NCBI GenBank assembly: GCA_029263175.1
Contig: JAJCXZ010000077.1
Coordinates: 85,726 to 149,725, forward strand
DNA: 64,000 nucleotides
Reading direction: 5' to 3'
Source of the DNA: Acidimicrobiales bacterium
Lineage (GTDB): Bacteria > Actinomycetota > Acidimicrobiia > Acidimicrobiales > Aldehydirespiratoraceae
The position numbers and the translations under genes were made by a program. Shown here piece after piece: positions 44,290 through 53,013 of this stretch. Each line of letters starts with the position of its first letter. Positions within the stretch are counted from its first letter, which is position 1. The notes beneath the pieces are model-generated. The model did not search any database. It was given only the letters and a program-made list of their open reading frames with translations, and had not been told where the DNA came from.

Positions 44290-46208
44290 CCACGGTCGCC
44301 CCTACCGCGGGTTTGCCCCTGGCTTTGTCGGGTCTACGGCGATACTGGCGATGGGTACTGCTCGTCGTCGGCTTCGTCATCTTGCAGGCCGTCTTCTCCT
44401 CCGCCGACGAGTTCCCCGCCTGGTTCGACGACACCTTCAAGGATCCAATCGACCGGGCTGGGAACTGGATGCAGGCCCATCGCCGCACTCATGTCGTGTT
44501 CACCGACTTCTTCACGCCCCTCAGCGATGCCGTCAGATGGGCGCTTGACTCGGTGGAATCGGCTCTGCTGTGGGTCCCGTGGTTCGTCCTCCCGGCGAGC
44601 GTCTTCCTGGTGGTGGCCCGATCTCACGGATGGCGGCCGGCCCTGATCCCGGCCATGGCAATGCTCTACCCCGGACTCATCGGCCTCTGGGAGGAAACCG
44701 TCGACACCTTGGCCCTCATGACTATCGCTGTGTTCATCTCGGTGGCAGTCGGGGTGCCGCTCGGAGTGTGGGGTGCCCTTCGACCCCGGGCGGAGAAGAC
44801 CATGCGGCCTGCCCTCGACGCCATGCAAACCGTCCCCGCTCCCGTCTACTTCCTCCCCATGCTGATGCTCTTCGGGATTGGTCGCGTCCCGGCGACCTTT
44901 GCCACGGTGATCTATGCCTTGCCGCCGGTAGTGCGGCTCACCACGCTCGGCATCCGCGAGGTGCCCAGCCACGCGGTGGAGGCCTCGGAGATGTTTGGCG
45001 CCACACCTCGCCAGACCATGACCAAGGTCCAGCTCCCGATGGCGTTGCCCACCATCATGACCGGCGTCAGCCAGACCATCATGATGGCCCTCGGCATCGT
45101 GGTTCTGGCAACGATGCTCGGCGCCGGCGGGCTCGGCCAAGAGATCATGGACACCCTCAGCCAGCGACGAACGGGCCGCGGTTTCGCCGTCGGGCTCGCA
45201 GTTGTCGCCGTCGCCATCGTGCTCGATCGAATCAGCCGCGCCGTGGTGGTCACCGACCGTTCGAAGCTGCCGAGCACGCGAACGACACTGATCGCCGTCA
45301 GTGCGCTGGTGGTCCTCGTCATCGTCGGCTTCGTCACCGGCACCACGGAGTTCCCCGACGTCTGGGATGTCAAGACATTCGATCCGGTCGACAACGGTGT
45401 CGACTGGACACGCGACAACCTGCGCTGGCTGACCCGGTGGTTCAACGACCTGGTGGTCGCGGAGTTCTACGTCCCGGTCCGCGATCTGCTCATCGACACG
45501 ATCGCCTGGCCTGTGCTCGTATTCGTCGTCGGTTGGATGAGCTGGATGATCGGCGGACGAAAGCTGGCCGTCTTCACTACGGCCATGATGCTGGCCACGG
45601 GTGCCATCGGCATGTGGTCCCCGTCCCTCGACACTCTCACACAGGTCGTGGCGGCCGTGGCGCTGTCGGTGGCGATTGCCCTCCCGGTCGGAATCTGGGC
45701 GGGCCGAAACCCTCGAGTGGAAGCCGCGCTAGGGCCGGTGCTCGACGCCCTCCAGACCATCCCGTCACTCGTCTACATCATCCCGGCGGTGATCTTCTTC
45801 ACCGTGGGCGTCGTTCCCGGCATCATCGCTTCGGTGCTCTATGCGATCGTTCCCGGTATCCGGATCACCGCCCTGGCGATCCGTGAGGTCCCCGAAGCAT
45901 CCATCGAAGCTTCACAGGTATTCGGCGCGACCCCCCGCCAGACAATGTTCGGCGTGCGGGTGCCGCTGGCCGCGCCGACGATCATGGCCGGAATCAACCA
46001 GGTCATCATGATGGTGCTCGCCATGGTGATCATCTCAGGTCTGGTCGGCGGCGGCGCGCTCGGGTTCGCCACCGTCAGCGCCGTGAAGCGCAGCGAGTTC
46101 GGCAACGGCGCTGAGGTCGCCTTCGCCATCGTCGCGATCGCCATGATTCTCGATCGCACGACCCAGGCCATCGCCGAACGCCTCCGGCCGCCAGCAGCCG
46201 AGCAGTAG
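44286..46208 (+). CDS. Glycine betaine ABC importer permease, two fused permease units
   Basis: A 640-residue protein made of two homologous ProW/OpuAB-type halves. Each has a periplasmic or linker stretch followed by a binding-protein-dependent permease domain (about 140-310 and 450-620); the halves share motifs such as LDAMQTVPAPVYFLPM / LDALQTIPSLVYIIPA, IREVP, FGATPRQTM and the GGLGQEI/GGGALGF end of the coupling region. One polypeptide therefore could form the whole transmembrane pathway, where ProW normally dimerises. The GTG start overlaps the ATPase stop by 4 nt. Confidence 0.9.
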   Translation: MTTVAPTAGLPLALSGLRRYWRWVLLVVGFVILQAVFSSADEFPAWFDDTFKDPIDRAGNWMQAHRRTHVVFTDFFTPLSDAVRWALDSVESALLWVPWFVLPASVFLVVARSHGWRPALIPAMAMLYPGLIGLWEETVDTLALMTIAVFISVAVGVPLGVWGALRPRAEKTMRPALDAMQTVPAPVYFLPMLMLFGIGRVPATFATVIYALPPVVRLTTLGIREVPSHAVEASEMFGATPRQTMTKVQLPMALPTIMTGVSQTIMMALGIVVLATMLGAGGLGQEIMDTLSQRRTGRGFAVGLAVVAVAIVLDRISRAVVVTDRSKLPSTRTTLIAVSALVVLVIVGFVTGTTEFPDVWDVKTFDPVDNGVDWTRDNLRWLTRWFNDLVVAEFYVPVRDLLIDTIAWPVLVFVVGWMSWMIGGRKLAVFTTAMMLATGAIGMWSPSLDTLTQVVAAVALSVAIALPVGIWAGRNPRVEAALGPVLDALQTIPSLVYIIPAVIFFTVGVVPGIIASVLYAIVPGIRITALAIREVPEASIEASQVFGATPRQTMFGVRVPLAAPTIMAGINQVIMMVLAMVIISGLVGGGALGFATVSAVKRSEFGNGAEVAFAIVAIAMILDRTTQAIAERLRPPAAEQ

Positions 46209-46236
46209 CGCCTGGTGCGCACCGGTGAGCGCGCCT

Positions 46237-46265
46237 GTTGGCTCTCCACTTGGCTCTCTGAGAGA
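46237..46265. repeat. Short dispersed repeat, copy A
   Basis: Core GTTGGCTCTCCACTTGGCTC followed by TCTGAGAGA. Copies B and C lie at 46546 and 48225. Confidence 0.75.
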
Positions 46266-46338
46266 GACTGGTGGGAGCGTCCACGGGAGCTGCGATATGG
46301 AAGCGTCCCCCGACCGGCACCTCGGAATCGCGCGTCGG

Positions 46339-46542
46339 TTACGCGTGCTTGATCGCGAGCGTGACACTGGCGAGAGGGAGGCAGATGAGCCCGAGGATTG
46401 ACAGGGAGGCTGTTTGCCAAAGCGCGCCGTTGAGCACGAACACGGCGAACGCCGATAGACCAAGGTACGTGAACCAGCGTGGAAGCGTCCTGAGTCGGAA
46501 CGCTGCGATCGAGAGTCCGGCCACGATCGCTGCTAGCGCGCG
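46339..46542 (-). pseudogene. C-terminal fragment of a membrane protein
   Basis: The minus strand reads RRALAAIVAGLSIAAFRLRT, then LPRWFTYLGLSAFAVFVLNGA and LSILGLICLPLASVTLAIKH before a TAA at 46339. It is hydrophobic in two helix-like runs and resembles the end of DUF4386-type membrane proteins. The frame loses resemblance upstream where repeat copy B begins. A GTG at 46524 could start a 61-residue peptide, but a truncated relic is likelier. Confidence 0.45.
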
Positions 46543-46545
46543 GCG

Positions 46546-46575
46546 GTTGGCTCTCCTCTTGGCTCTCTGAGAGCC
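46546..46575. repeat. Short dispersed repeat, copy B
   Basis: GTTGGCTCTCCTCTTGGCTC, then TCTGAGAGCC; the end contains a palindrome GGCTCTC-T-GAGAGCC. It differs from copy A at one core base. Confidence 0.75.
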
Positions 46576-46711
46576 GATGTGGGACCGCCGAAATGTGCCG
46601 CTATCGAGCGGGTCGGTCGACCGTCGCGAAGCGCGCTTGTCGAATTGGGTAGGCCAATCGGCAGCGCGCGACTTCGTCGGAACTAGGGCGGTCCTGCGGA
46701 GGGGCGTCCCG

Positions 46712-46717
46712 TACGAT
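46712..46717 (+). promoter_or_regulatory. -10 box (TACGAT) for the phosphotransferase gene
   Basis: TACGAT lies 7 nt before the ATG at 46725. Confidence 0.5.
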
Positions 46718-46724
46718 CAGGGGC

Positions 46725-47399
46725 ATGGGAGAGCACGAGGGGACGCATCGGCGCCCGGTTCGAGAAAACACGGGCCTTGTTCGCGAGACCCTCGATCGTC
46801 TCGCCGATGCCGGCGTGACATGGGCGCCTCGCTTCGTTCGCCAGGACCGCCACGAGGAAGTTCTGTCGTGGCTGCCCGGCCGAAACGTGGATGATTGGCG
46901 GTTTCGACCGGACCTCCTCGATGATCTGGCCCGTGTCGTTCGCCAGCTCCACGACCTGACGACCAATCCAGCACCGAACCACGAGTGCCTCGTGCACGAC
47001 GATCTCCAACCGCGCAACGTCGTAGTCGACGGTGGGATGCTTGGTCTGATCGACTGGGAACAACTGAGACCTGGGCGGCGGATCGAGGATGCAGCGCAGC
47101 TCTGCTGGTCGTTCGCCGGACCGATCGAAGGCGAGGATATCGACGTTGTCGCGGGTCGATGGAGTCGAATACTCGATGCATACGGTCCGGTCGATCGAAG
47201 CGAGTTCGTGCTGGTCGCGGTGGCCAAGATTGATCGATGCATAGACGACATCGTTCGGAACGCTTCCCTCGGCTCGGCTCGCCACCAGGCGTTCAGCGAG
47301 CGCGGGGATCGAGTCGAGCTGGCGCAGCTCCGCCGATGGTTCGTTGACCATGAGGCGGCATTGACCGCTATGACCGTGAACCTCGCGGACCGCCCATAG
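46725..47399 (+). CDS. Aminoglycoside-phosphotransferase-like kinase
   Basis: A 224-residue protein of the APH/choline-kinase fold. The catalytic loop reads LVHDDLQPRNVVV (the HxDxxxxN pattern) and the metal-binding aspartate is in LGLIDWEQLRPG. The N-terminal lobe is short, since whole family members have about 260-300 residues, so the nucleotide-binding lobe may be reduced. Substrate is unknown; APH-like genes in Actinobacteria phosphorylate sugars, choline-like compounds or antibiotics. It is the only intact gene in a decayed patch. Confidence 0.8.
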   Translation: MGEHEGTHRRPVRENTGLVRETLDRLADAGVTWAPRFVRQDRHEEVLSWLPGRNVDDWRFRPDLLDDLARVVRQLHDLTTNPAPNHECLVHDDLQPRNVVVDGGMLGLIDWEQLRPGRRIEDAAQLCWSFAGPIEGEDIDVVAGRWSRILDAYGPVDRSEFVLVAVAKIDRCIDDIVRNASLGSARHQAFSERGDRVELAQLRRWFVDHEAALTAMTVNLADRP

Positions 47400-47771
47400 G
47401 CGGTTGGGTGGCCGCAACTGGCGGCATAGAGCGTCGGTGACCGACGATATGTACCGCCAGTTCGCTCGGGGTGGATCAGATCAGTTCGACCGAACAGGCC
47501 TCCACCGGTGATCGTGAGCTCAACCGGCAACTTGAGGAGATCAGGACCGAGCAGCAGCTCGTGTCCGTCGATGCGGCGTACCGCGTAGCCATCGAGCCGG
47601 CGACCCTTTGTTCTGGTATCAACTGATACCTCGAACCACACTTAATCCCTCATACCCAGGACCCGCCCATATGTGCCGATCTGGGGCGGGTGGAAGTGTG
47701 GGCCCGTGCTGAGCGTTCCTGCCAATGATCGGCGATATCGAGCGATCTGTGTCGTTCTGGGCGGGTCGGAT

Positions 47772-47936
47772 TCAGCCGCCGTTCGCTTCGAGGTGAGCGG
47801 CCCATTCCGCTACGTATTGAGCTCGAAGGGTCCCGCCCTGCTGAGCGTCGGCGACCGAGCTCCAGTCGCCGAACTCGACGCCTTGGGAGCCATCCTTGTG
47901 GTTGAGGAAGAGCCAGCTATCAAAGCTGTGCGACAT
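47772..47936 (-). CDS. Small 54-residue protein or gene fragment
   Basis: ATG 47936 to TGA 47772 reads MSHSFDSWLFLNHKDGSQGV, then EFGDWSSVADAQQGGTLRAQ and YVAEWAAHLEANGG. The composition and the alternation of aromatic and polar residues look protein-like, but I recognise no family. It overlaps the end of the IS481 fragment by 17 nt in another frame, so it may be the 3' end of a gene cut by that element rather than a complete small gene. Confidence 0.4.
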   Translation of the reverse strand: MSHSFDSWLFLNHKDGSQGVEFGDWSSVADAQQGGTLRAQYVAEWAAHLEANGG

Positions 47937-48015
47937 GCGCCGCAGCTCTGCCAGACTCGATCCGAGTCACCAACGTCAGACGCGCGATCGGCGTCAACCG
48001 GGCATTACCGTGCAT
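47920..48015 (-). pseudogene. IS481-family transposase, N-terminal remnant
   Basis: The minus strand from ATG 48015 reads MHGNARLTPIARLTLVTRIE then SGRAAAHVAQL and stops. This matches the conserved N-terminus of IS481 integrases (HxNARLTP...R..LV.R...GRPVAHVA). AAGGGAGCTC lies just upstream as in intact IS481 genes. The catalytic DDE part is missing. TGTCAA motifs at about 48043-48049 and 48085 may be remains of element ends. Confidence 0.75.
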
Positions 48016-48018
48016 TAC

Positions 48019-48073
48019 GAGCTCCCTTGGAAGTGTGTTTCCTTTGACAGATCCACACTCGCCGAGGGAGCTC
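48019..48073. repeat. Imperfect inverted repeat next to the IS481 remnant
   Basis: GAGCTCCCTTGGAAGTGTG (48019-48037) and CACACTCGCCGAGGGAGCTC (48054-48073) pair with three mismatches or one gap around a 16-nt centre. It may mark a duplicated element end lying head to head. Confidence 0.55.
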
Positions 48074-48224
48074 ACCTATTCACGGACCACTGTCAACAAG
48101 GTCCATGCTCAATACAGCTAGCCACCGACTGGTTCGCAGGCTGGCGATATATGCCCATGTCGAGCGGCCCGTCTCGGCTCTCTGTGTGGTGCATCGCTCC
48201 GCCTCGGCGAAGTCTGCGTGCCGG

Positions 48225-48250
48225 CGTTGGCTCTCCACCTGGCTCTCCAG
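48225..48250. repeat. Short dispersed repeat, copy C
   Basis: GTTGGCTCTCCACCTGGCTC then TCCAG, differing from copy A by one base in the 22-nt core. Confidence 0.7.
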
Positions 48251-48274
48251 CGGCTGGCCATGGATTGAATCGTG

Positions 48275-48316
48275 GTCACAGATACGCGCCGATCATGATC
48301 GGCGCGTATCTGTGAC
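48275..48316. repeat. Perfect 42-bp palindrome
   Basis: Arms of 21 bp (left arm begins GTCACAGATACGCGCC, centre GATCATGATC) with no spacer and no mismatch. No flanking gene uses it obviously as a terminator. A cruciform, a protein-binding site or a mobile-element end are possible. Confidence 0.85.
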
Positions 48317-48375
48317 TTGGGTGGTTCGGTCGTCGGCGGGCTACGAGACTCTCGGACCGGCGGCGACCCAGACAC

Positions 48376-48560
48376 ATGTCGACAACTCAGTTTGTGCGGA
48401 TGCCCGATGGGCGAGAGATCAGGTGCCGCTGGCTACGTCGCGGCAAACGGGCTCGTTCTCATGCATCCGCCAGGGCGAATGATCTCGATCGAGGCAGTCG
48501 ACGAGGATCCGGCATGCGAACGCTTCCTGCGCTGGGTGGGGCGGTGCGGGCCTCGAAGAG
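48376..48560 (+). pseudogene. Frameshifted remnant of an alpha/beta-hydrolase-type N-terminus
   Basis: ATG 48376 begins MSTTQFVRMPDGREI, the typical start of hydrolases that are fused to cyclase or LuxR domains. The resemblance continues in another frame as GLVLMHPPGRMISIEA and DEDPACERFLRWVGRC, which fits the next 35 residues of that family (usual pattern PGWxSHxExxWExPxxxRFLxRLA). The change of frame and early end mark a broken gene. Confidence 0.45.
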
Positions 48561-48591
48561 CGGTCTGGCTATCTGCCACCGTCATCAGCGG

Positions 48592-49539
48592 TCAGTGCCG
48601 ACAGAACGCAGCGCTGATCTCGGCGACGTGTTCGTGGTCGGTGCCGCAACATCCGCCGATGAGACGAAGATTCGGCAAGACCTCGGCGAGACGCTGGTAG
48701 TGGGCGGCGAGTTCGGTCGGATCGCCCCGGTCGAGTTCCTCGGCGTCGTCCAGTTCCTCGTGGCTCATTCGCGAGGCGTTGGCCCGCACCGCCCAGATGC
48801 GGCCCCGCCATCCGGCGCCGCCGGCCAGCGTCGCCTCGAAATGTGAGGGGTGAGCGCAGTTGACCATGAAGTAGGCGGCACCAGCGTCCGTCGCCGCGTC
48901 GACGGCCTCGATGGCCTCGCCGAGGGCCTGCCCTGATGGCAGGCGTCCGTCGGTCTCCACGGTGAACGAGATCGCGACCGGAACTCCGGCGGTGCGGGCG
49001 GCCGTCACGATGCCGACCGCTTCGTCCACGTAGGTCATGGTGACGGCCGTGATGAGGTCAGCGCCCGCCTCGGCGAAGGCTCGAGCCTGCAGCGCGTGGT
49101 AGCTCGCCGCTTCCGCAGGCGTCATCGATTCGCCGACGACGTAGCCGTCGCCGCGAGGACCGATGACCCCGTTGACGATCGAGTCCGCGTCGGCGTTGTC
49201 CCCGATCGACCGAACGAATGCGACCGCATCGCGGTTGACGGCGGCGAGGGCGTCATGGTCGAGCTTCTGGCGAGCGCCCCAATCGGCGTTGGCCCGCCAC
49301 GTGGGTGTGTCGAGCACGATGCCGACCCGGTCGCGCTCGGCAACGTCGACATAGGGGGCGTAGTAGCGATGCAGCGCGTCGCGGCCCTCCTCGGTGGCGA
49401 GCAGCGGGAAGGCGGCGAAGTCCGGAAGGTCGATCCCCTCGTGGAAGACCAGCGTGGTCTCGAGTCCGCCGTCGGTCACGTAGCGACCGTTATGCAGTGC
49501 TGAAACAGCGTCGATCGATGGCTTGATGGTAGTTGTCAT
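48592..49539 (-). CDS. Homocysteine S-methyltransferase
   Basis: A 315-residue zinc-dependent methyltransferase. The zinc ligands are complete: NCAHPSHF near residue 227 and GGCCGTDHEH near 298. The N-terminal VTDGGLETTLVFHEGIDLP and FAEAGADLITAVTMTYVDEA are typical. It would methylate homocysteine to methionine with S-methylmethionine or another donor. AAGGAG lies 6 nt before the ATG at 49539. It is divergent from the cyclase gene at 49697. A related gene lies at 25329. Confidence 0.92.
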   Translation of the reverse strand: MTTTIKPSIDAVSALHNGRYVTDGGLETTLVFHEGIDLPDFAAFPLLATEEGRDALHRYYAPYVDVAERDRVGIVLDTPTWRANADWGARQKLDHDALAAVNRDAVAFVRSIGDNADADSIVNGVIGPRGDGYVVGESMTPAEAASYHALQARAFAEAGADLITAVTMTYVDEAVGIVTAARTAGVPVAISFTVETDGRLPSGQALGEAIEAVDAATDAGAAYFMVNCAHPSHFEATLAGGAGWRGRIWAVRANASRMSHEELDDAEELDRGDPTELAAHYQRLAEVLPNLRLIGGCCGTDHEHVAEISAAFCRH

Positions 49540-49696
49540 GATGACTCCTTGGGTTGCTGTGGTGTTGTGGTGTCATCCATTGGGCGTGAGATCACGTCTT
49601 ACGGTGTGAGTCCGTCGAGAAAGCGTGGCGGTTGTCTCGGCATCGGCTCTGCCGGTTTCCCTGGGCGGCACGAGGCTTTCGTGGGATTATCTGAAC

Positions 49697-52600
49697 GTGA
49701 CTGATGTGGCAATCGCGAGGCCGTCGGGGACGGTGACGTTTCTGTTCACCGATATCGTGGGTTCCACGTCGCTCTGGGATGCGTATCCGTCGGCCATGGC
49801 CGAAGCGTTGGCACTCCACGACGGCATCATTCGCAGGGCTATCGATCGGTGCGGCGGCCATCTGTTCGCCACGGGTGGAGACGGATTTGCCGCTGCGTTC
49901 GGTAGGGCATCGGATGCAGTGGTCGCAGCGATCGAGGCCCAGAGGGAGTTGTGCACCACGGTTTGGCCGGATCCGGCTCCCCTGTCGGTGCGGATGGGGT
50001 TGCACACCGGTGAGGCGGAGGAGCGTGATGGCGACTACTTCGGCACGGCGGTGAACCGCGCTGCCCGGTTGATGGGTGCTGCGCATGGCGGCCAGGTGGT
50101 GGTGTCGGGGGTTACCGCTTCGCTTGTCGATGGCGTCGATGACGTGCAGCTCGTCGATCTCGGGTCGGTGCAACTCAGGGGAGTGAACGAGCCGATCCGC
50201 GCCTTCGGCGTGGCGAGTTCGGGCTACATCTGGATCGAGAAACCGTTGGTCTCCCACCAAGCGAACGCGGAGACGGCGCCGAGGGTTGACCTGGTCGGGC
50301 GTGAGTCCGAATTGGCGGATCTCGTCTCGCGCGTGCGGGAACGACGCCTTGTCACCGTCACCGGTCCCGGCGGGATCGGGAAGACAACGCTGTCCGGAGC
50401 TGCTGTCGAACTCGTGGGTCCGGAGTTCGAGTACGGGGCGATCGTCGTCGACCTGACGCGTATCGACACTTCCGCGGGCGTTGCCGAGGCTGTGGCTCAC
50501 CAGCTCGGTGCTGCCGACTTCGAGTCGCTGCTCAACTCGCCGAGTGATCAGCCGGCGTTGATCGTGTTCGACAATTGCGAGCACGTGCTCGACGCTGCCG
50601 CCGATGTGATCGCGATGGTGCTCGATGCGTGCGCCATGCCTTCGGTGTTGGCCACGAGTCGTTCACCGCTCGACCTTCCCGGCGAGTCGGTGCTGAACAT
50701 CGGCCCGCTCGAGGTGCCAATCGACGAGGGCGCTGATGTCGCTGCGGTCGTCCTATTCGAGATCAGAGCCGCGGACAACGGCGCGGTATTGGTCCCAGAG
50801 GACCGATCGACCGTCGCGGAGATCGTCCGACGGCTCGACGGTGTGCCGTTGGCGATCGAATTGGCGGCTGCTCGGCTGCGAACCCGTTCCCTCGTCGAAC
50901 TGCTCGCCGAGCTCGATGCCCGCCCCCATGAGCTCGCTCGGCCACGCTACCGCGGTAGGCCCAGCCACCGCAGCGTGGCCGACATGGTCGGTTGGTCGAC
51001 GGACCTCCTCAACGAAGACTTGCAAAAGGCATTTCGTCGCCTTGGAGTCTTCTCCGGACCATTCACGGGCTCGATGGCCGCCGCGGTGATCGATCCTGAG
51101 GATCGTGCCGCGACCCCTGGGCGAATCGACGAGCTGATCGCAGCGTCGCTGGTCGTGGCCGACACCACCGGTGACGTCACCTGGTATCGCATGCTTCACC
51201 CAGTACGAGCGATGGCGCTCGAGAACGTGCGCGCAGCCGGCGAGGTCGGAGTGGTCGAAAGTCGCCTGGTCGACCACGTCGTCGAGTTGGCAATCAACAT
51301 CATTGCCAACACCGCGTCGGGGTGGGACGGCAGCGTCCTGACCGATCTGTTGGCCCTCTACGACCACATCGTCGCCTCGATCCGGTGGGCGTTGGCGAAT
51401 GACGAGTCCGCGGACCGGGCGTTCCTTCTCGTTGCCGTCTCGTGGGGCATTGTCCACCAGGCCCACACTGCCGAGCTCGCACAGCTCGCGGAACAGGCCC
51501 TGATCCGGTGGCCGGATCCGACGCACGCCGGTTGGCCCGATGCGGCCGCCACCGCCGCGACCTGCCGCAACCTCCTAGGCGATGTCGAGGGTGCGATCGA
51601 ACTGGCGGAGCGAGCGCTCCCGCATGCCGACGTGTCGCCGTTTGCTCCAGCATCGTTGCGACGAGTGCTCGCACAGGCACATCGAGCAGCGGGGCGTTTC
51701 GAGGACTCTCGCGACTGGTTCGCGGCCGGGGCCGATGCCGCGACCGCCGCGGGATCGAACGGAATGGCGTGGGAACTCTTGGTCGATTTCGGGCTGGTGG
51801 CCGCCGAGCTCGGGGATGCTCGTGCGGGTGAGGAAGCGGTCGATCGTGCGCTGCAGGAGGCCGAGGCTGCCGGTTCACGGATCAACGCGGCGTGGGCACT
51901 AGCCGGACGTGGCGCGCTCGCCCTTCGAAGCGATCCCGGTACTTCGCTGCTCGTCATCGAGCAGGCGATCGACGCGGCTCGCACCATCGGGTATCCCGCC
52001 GGCCTGTCCTTCTCCCTGCGAGCCAAGGCGGTGGCCGAACTTCGGCAGGGTTTGCTTGATGACGCCGCCACGACGCTGCTCGAACTGCTCTTTGAGCTCC
52101 TTCAACGGGGTGGCTTGAACGATCTGCGGATTGTCCTCGACCCTGCCGCTGAGCTGTTCAAGCGCACAGGAACTGCGAGTTGGGCTGACCTGGCGGTCAC
52201 CGCGGCCTCGCTCCCGGTGACGTCGGTAGCGGTGCCCGTCGAGTCGACCCTCTTCGAACACGCCGCGGGCACCGGTCGAGTCCTGGCCAGCCGTGAGGCC
52301 TATGTTGCGTGTCGGGTCGGTCTTCAAGCGCTCATCGACGGTCGAGATTCCCCAGCGCCGATCGCAGCCGCAGTGGACGGGCCCTCCCTGCGGATGGAAG
52401 GCGACGCGTGGCGTGTCACGTGGGGGTTGCGGACGTTCTCGCTGCGCGTGTCGAAGGGAGTCGAGGATCTCGCGACACTCCTCGAGGCACCCGGTCGGGA
52501 GTTCGCCTGCGTCGATCTCGCCGGTGCGCTGGTCGTGCCCAGTGGCGGCGATGATGTGATCGACCCAACGGCTCGTCGTCAGTACGAGAGCCGCATCCGT

Positions 52601-52909
52601 GATCTACAGGAGGACCTGGAGGAAGCGGAGCGCAACGGCGATCTGGCCCGGGCTGAGCAGTCGGCGGCGGAACTCGACGCGCTCGTCGAGCACTTGTCGT
52701 CAGCGCTCGGCCTCGGCGGGGCCACCCGCAAGCACAGCAATGAGGCCGAGCGGGCACGGTCCGCGGTCACCCAGCGGCTCCGGTCGACACTCAAGAAGAT
52801 CGCTACCCATGATCCTGCACTGGGACGACATCTCAGCGATGCCGTGAACACCGGTACGTTCTGTTGCTACGCGCCGGCCGAGCAGACCGTTTGGACCGTG
52901 TCTCGATGA
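49697..52909 (+). CDS. Class III adenylate/guanylate cyclase fused to AAA/NB-ARC-type ATPase and helical repeats
   Basis: A 1070-residue signalling protein. Residues about 10-175 are a class III cyclase domain with both metal aspartates (Asp19 in FLFTDIVGS, Asp62 in GGDGFAAAF) and the NRAARL segment. Residues about 210-480 form a P-loop ATPase of the AfsR/NB-ARC type: GPGGIGKTT with Lys229, LIVFDNCEH and VLATSRSPL. A helical TPR-like region follows to about 850, with a C-terminal coiled segment (about 955-1010). It probably makes cAMP or cGMP under control of an ATP-driven sensor; no DNA-binding domain is seen. The GTG at 49697 begins the conserved part; the frame upstream has no resemblance. 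Confidence 0.88.
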   Translation: MTDVAIARPSGTVTFLFTDIVGSTSLWDAYPSAMAEALALHDGIIRRAIDRCGGHLFATGGDGFAAAFGRASDAVVAAIEAQRELCTTVWPDPAPLSVRMGLHTGEAEERDGDYFGTAVNRAARLMGAAHGGQVVVSGVTASLVDGVDDVQLVDLGSVQLRGVNEPIRAFGVASSGYIWIEKPLVSHQANAETAPRVDLVGRESELADLVSRVRERRLVTVTGPGGIGKTTLSGAAVELVGPEFEYGAIVVDLTRIDTSAGVAEAVAHQLGAADFESLLNSPSDQPALIVFDNCEHVLDAAADVIAMVLDACAMPSVLATSRSPLDLPGESVLNIGPLEVPIDEGADVAAVVLFEIRAADNGAVLVPEDRSTVAEIVRRLDGVPLAIELAAARLRTRSLVELLAELDARPHELARPRYRGRPSHRSVADMVGWSTDLLNEDLQKAFRRLGVFSGPFTGSMAAAVIDPEDRAATPGRIDELIAASLVVADTTGDVTWYRMLHPVRAMALENVRAAGEVGVVESRLVDHVVELAINIIANTASGWDGSVLTDLLALYDHIVASIRWALANDESADRAFLLVAVSWGIVHQAHTAELAQLAEQALIRWPDPTHAGWPDAAATAATCRNLLGDVEGAIELAERALPHADVSPFAPASLRRVLAQAHRAAGRFEDSRDWFAAGADAATAAGSNGMAWELLVDFGLVAAELGDARAGEEAVDRALQEAEAAGSRINAAWALAGRGALALRSDPGTSLLVIEQAIDAARTIGYPAGLSFSLRAKAVAELRQGLLDDAATTLLELLFELLQRGGLNDLRIVLDPAAELFKRTGTASWADLAVTAASLPVTSVAVPVESTLFEHAAGTGRVLASREAYVACRVGLQALIDGRDSPAPIAAAVDGPSLRMEGDAWRVTWGLRTFSLRVSKGVEDLATLLEAPGREFACVDLAGALVVPSGGDDVIDPTARRQYESRIRDLQEDLEEAERNGDLARAEQSAAELDALVEHLSSALGLGGATRKHSNEAERARSAVTQRLRSTLKKIATHDPALGRHLSDAVNTGTFCCYAPAEQTVWTVSR

Positions 52910-53013
52910 TCAACGTCACCGCCATGATGTAAGCGCGATCTTCGAGGCTGCCGATCAGGCGGTAGAGGTTGTCGGCCCGCACGACCCGGAACGGGGTCTC
53001 GATCGCGATCCTC

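Larger units (their letters stand above)
46209..46724. other. 516-nt repeat-bearing gap with gene debris
   Basis: No intact gene. It contains two copies of a short GTTGGCTCTCC-type repeat (46237 and 46546), a membrane-protein fragment on the minus strand between them, and the promoter of the phosphotransferase gene (TACGAT at 46712-46717). Confidence 0.6.
47400..48591. other. 1.2-kb decayed region without an intact recognised gene
   Basis: Contains, in order: a minus-strand open frame from GTG 47641 with GAGGGA upstream that runs antisense into the phosphotransferase gene (residues WFEVSVDTRTKGRRLDGYAV, function unknown); a 54-residue frame at 47772-47936; an IS481 transposase 5' fragment; an inverted-repeat pair around 48019-48073; repeat copy C; a 42-bp palindrome; and frameshifted hydrolase-like fragments near 48376-48560. 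Confidence 0.6.

Noticed and set aside
47615..47630. GGTATCA-AC-TGATACC palindrome
   Set aside because: 7-bp arms inside an uncertain frame, no regulator nearby; could be chance.
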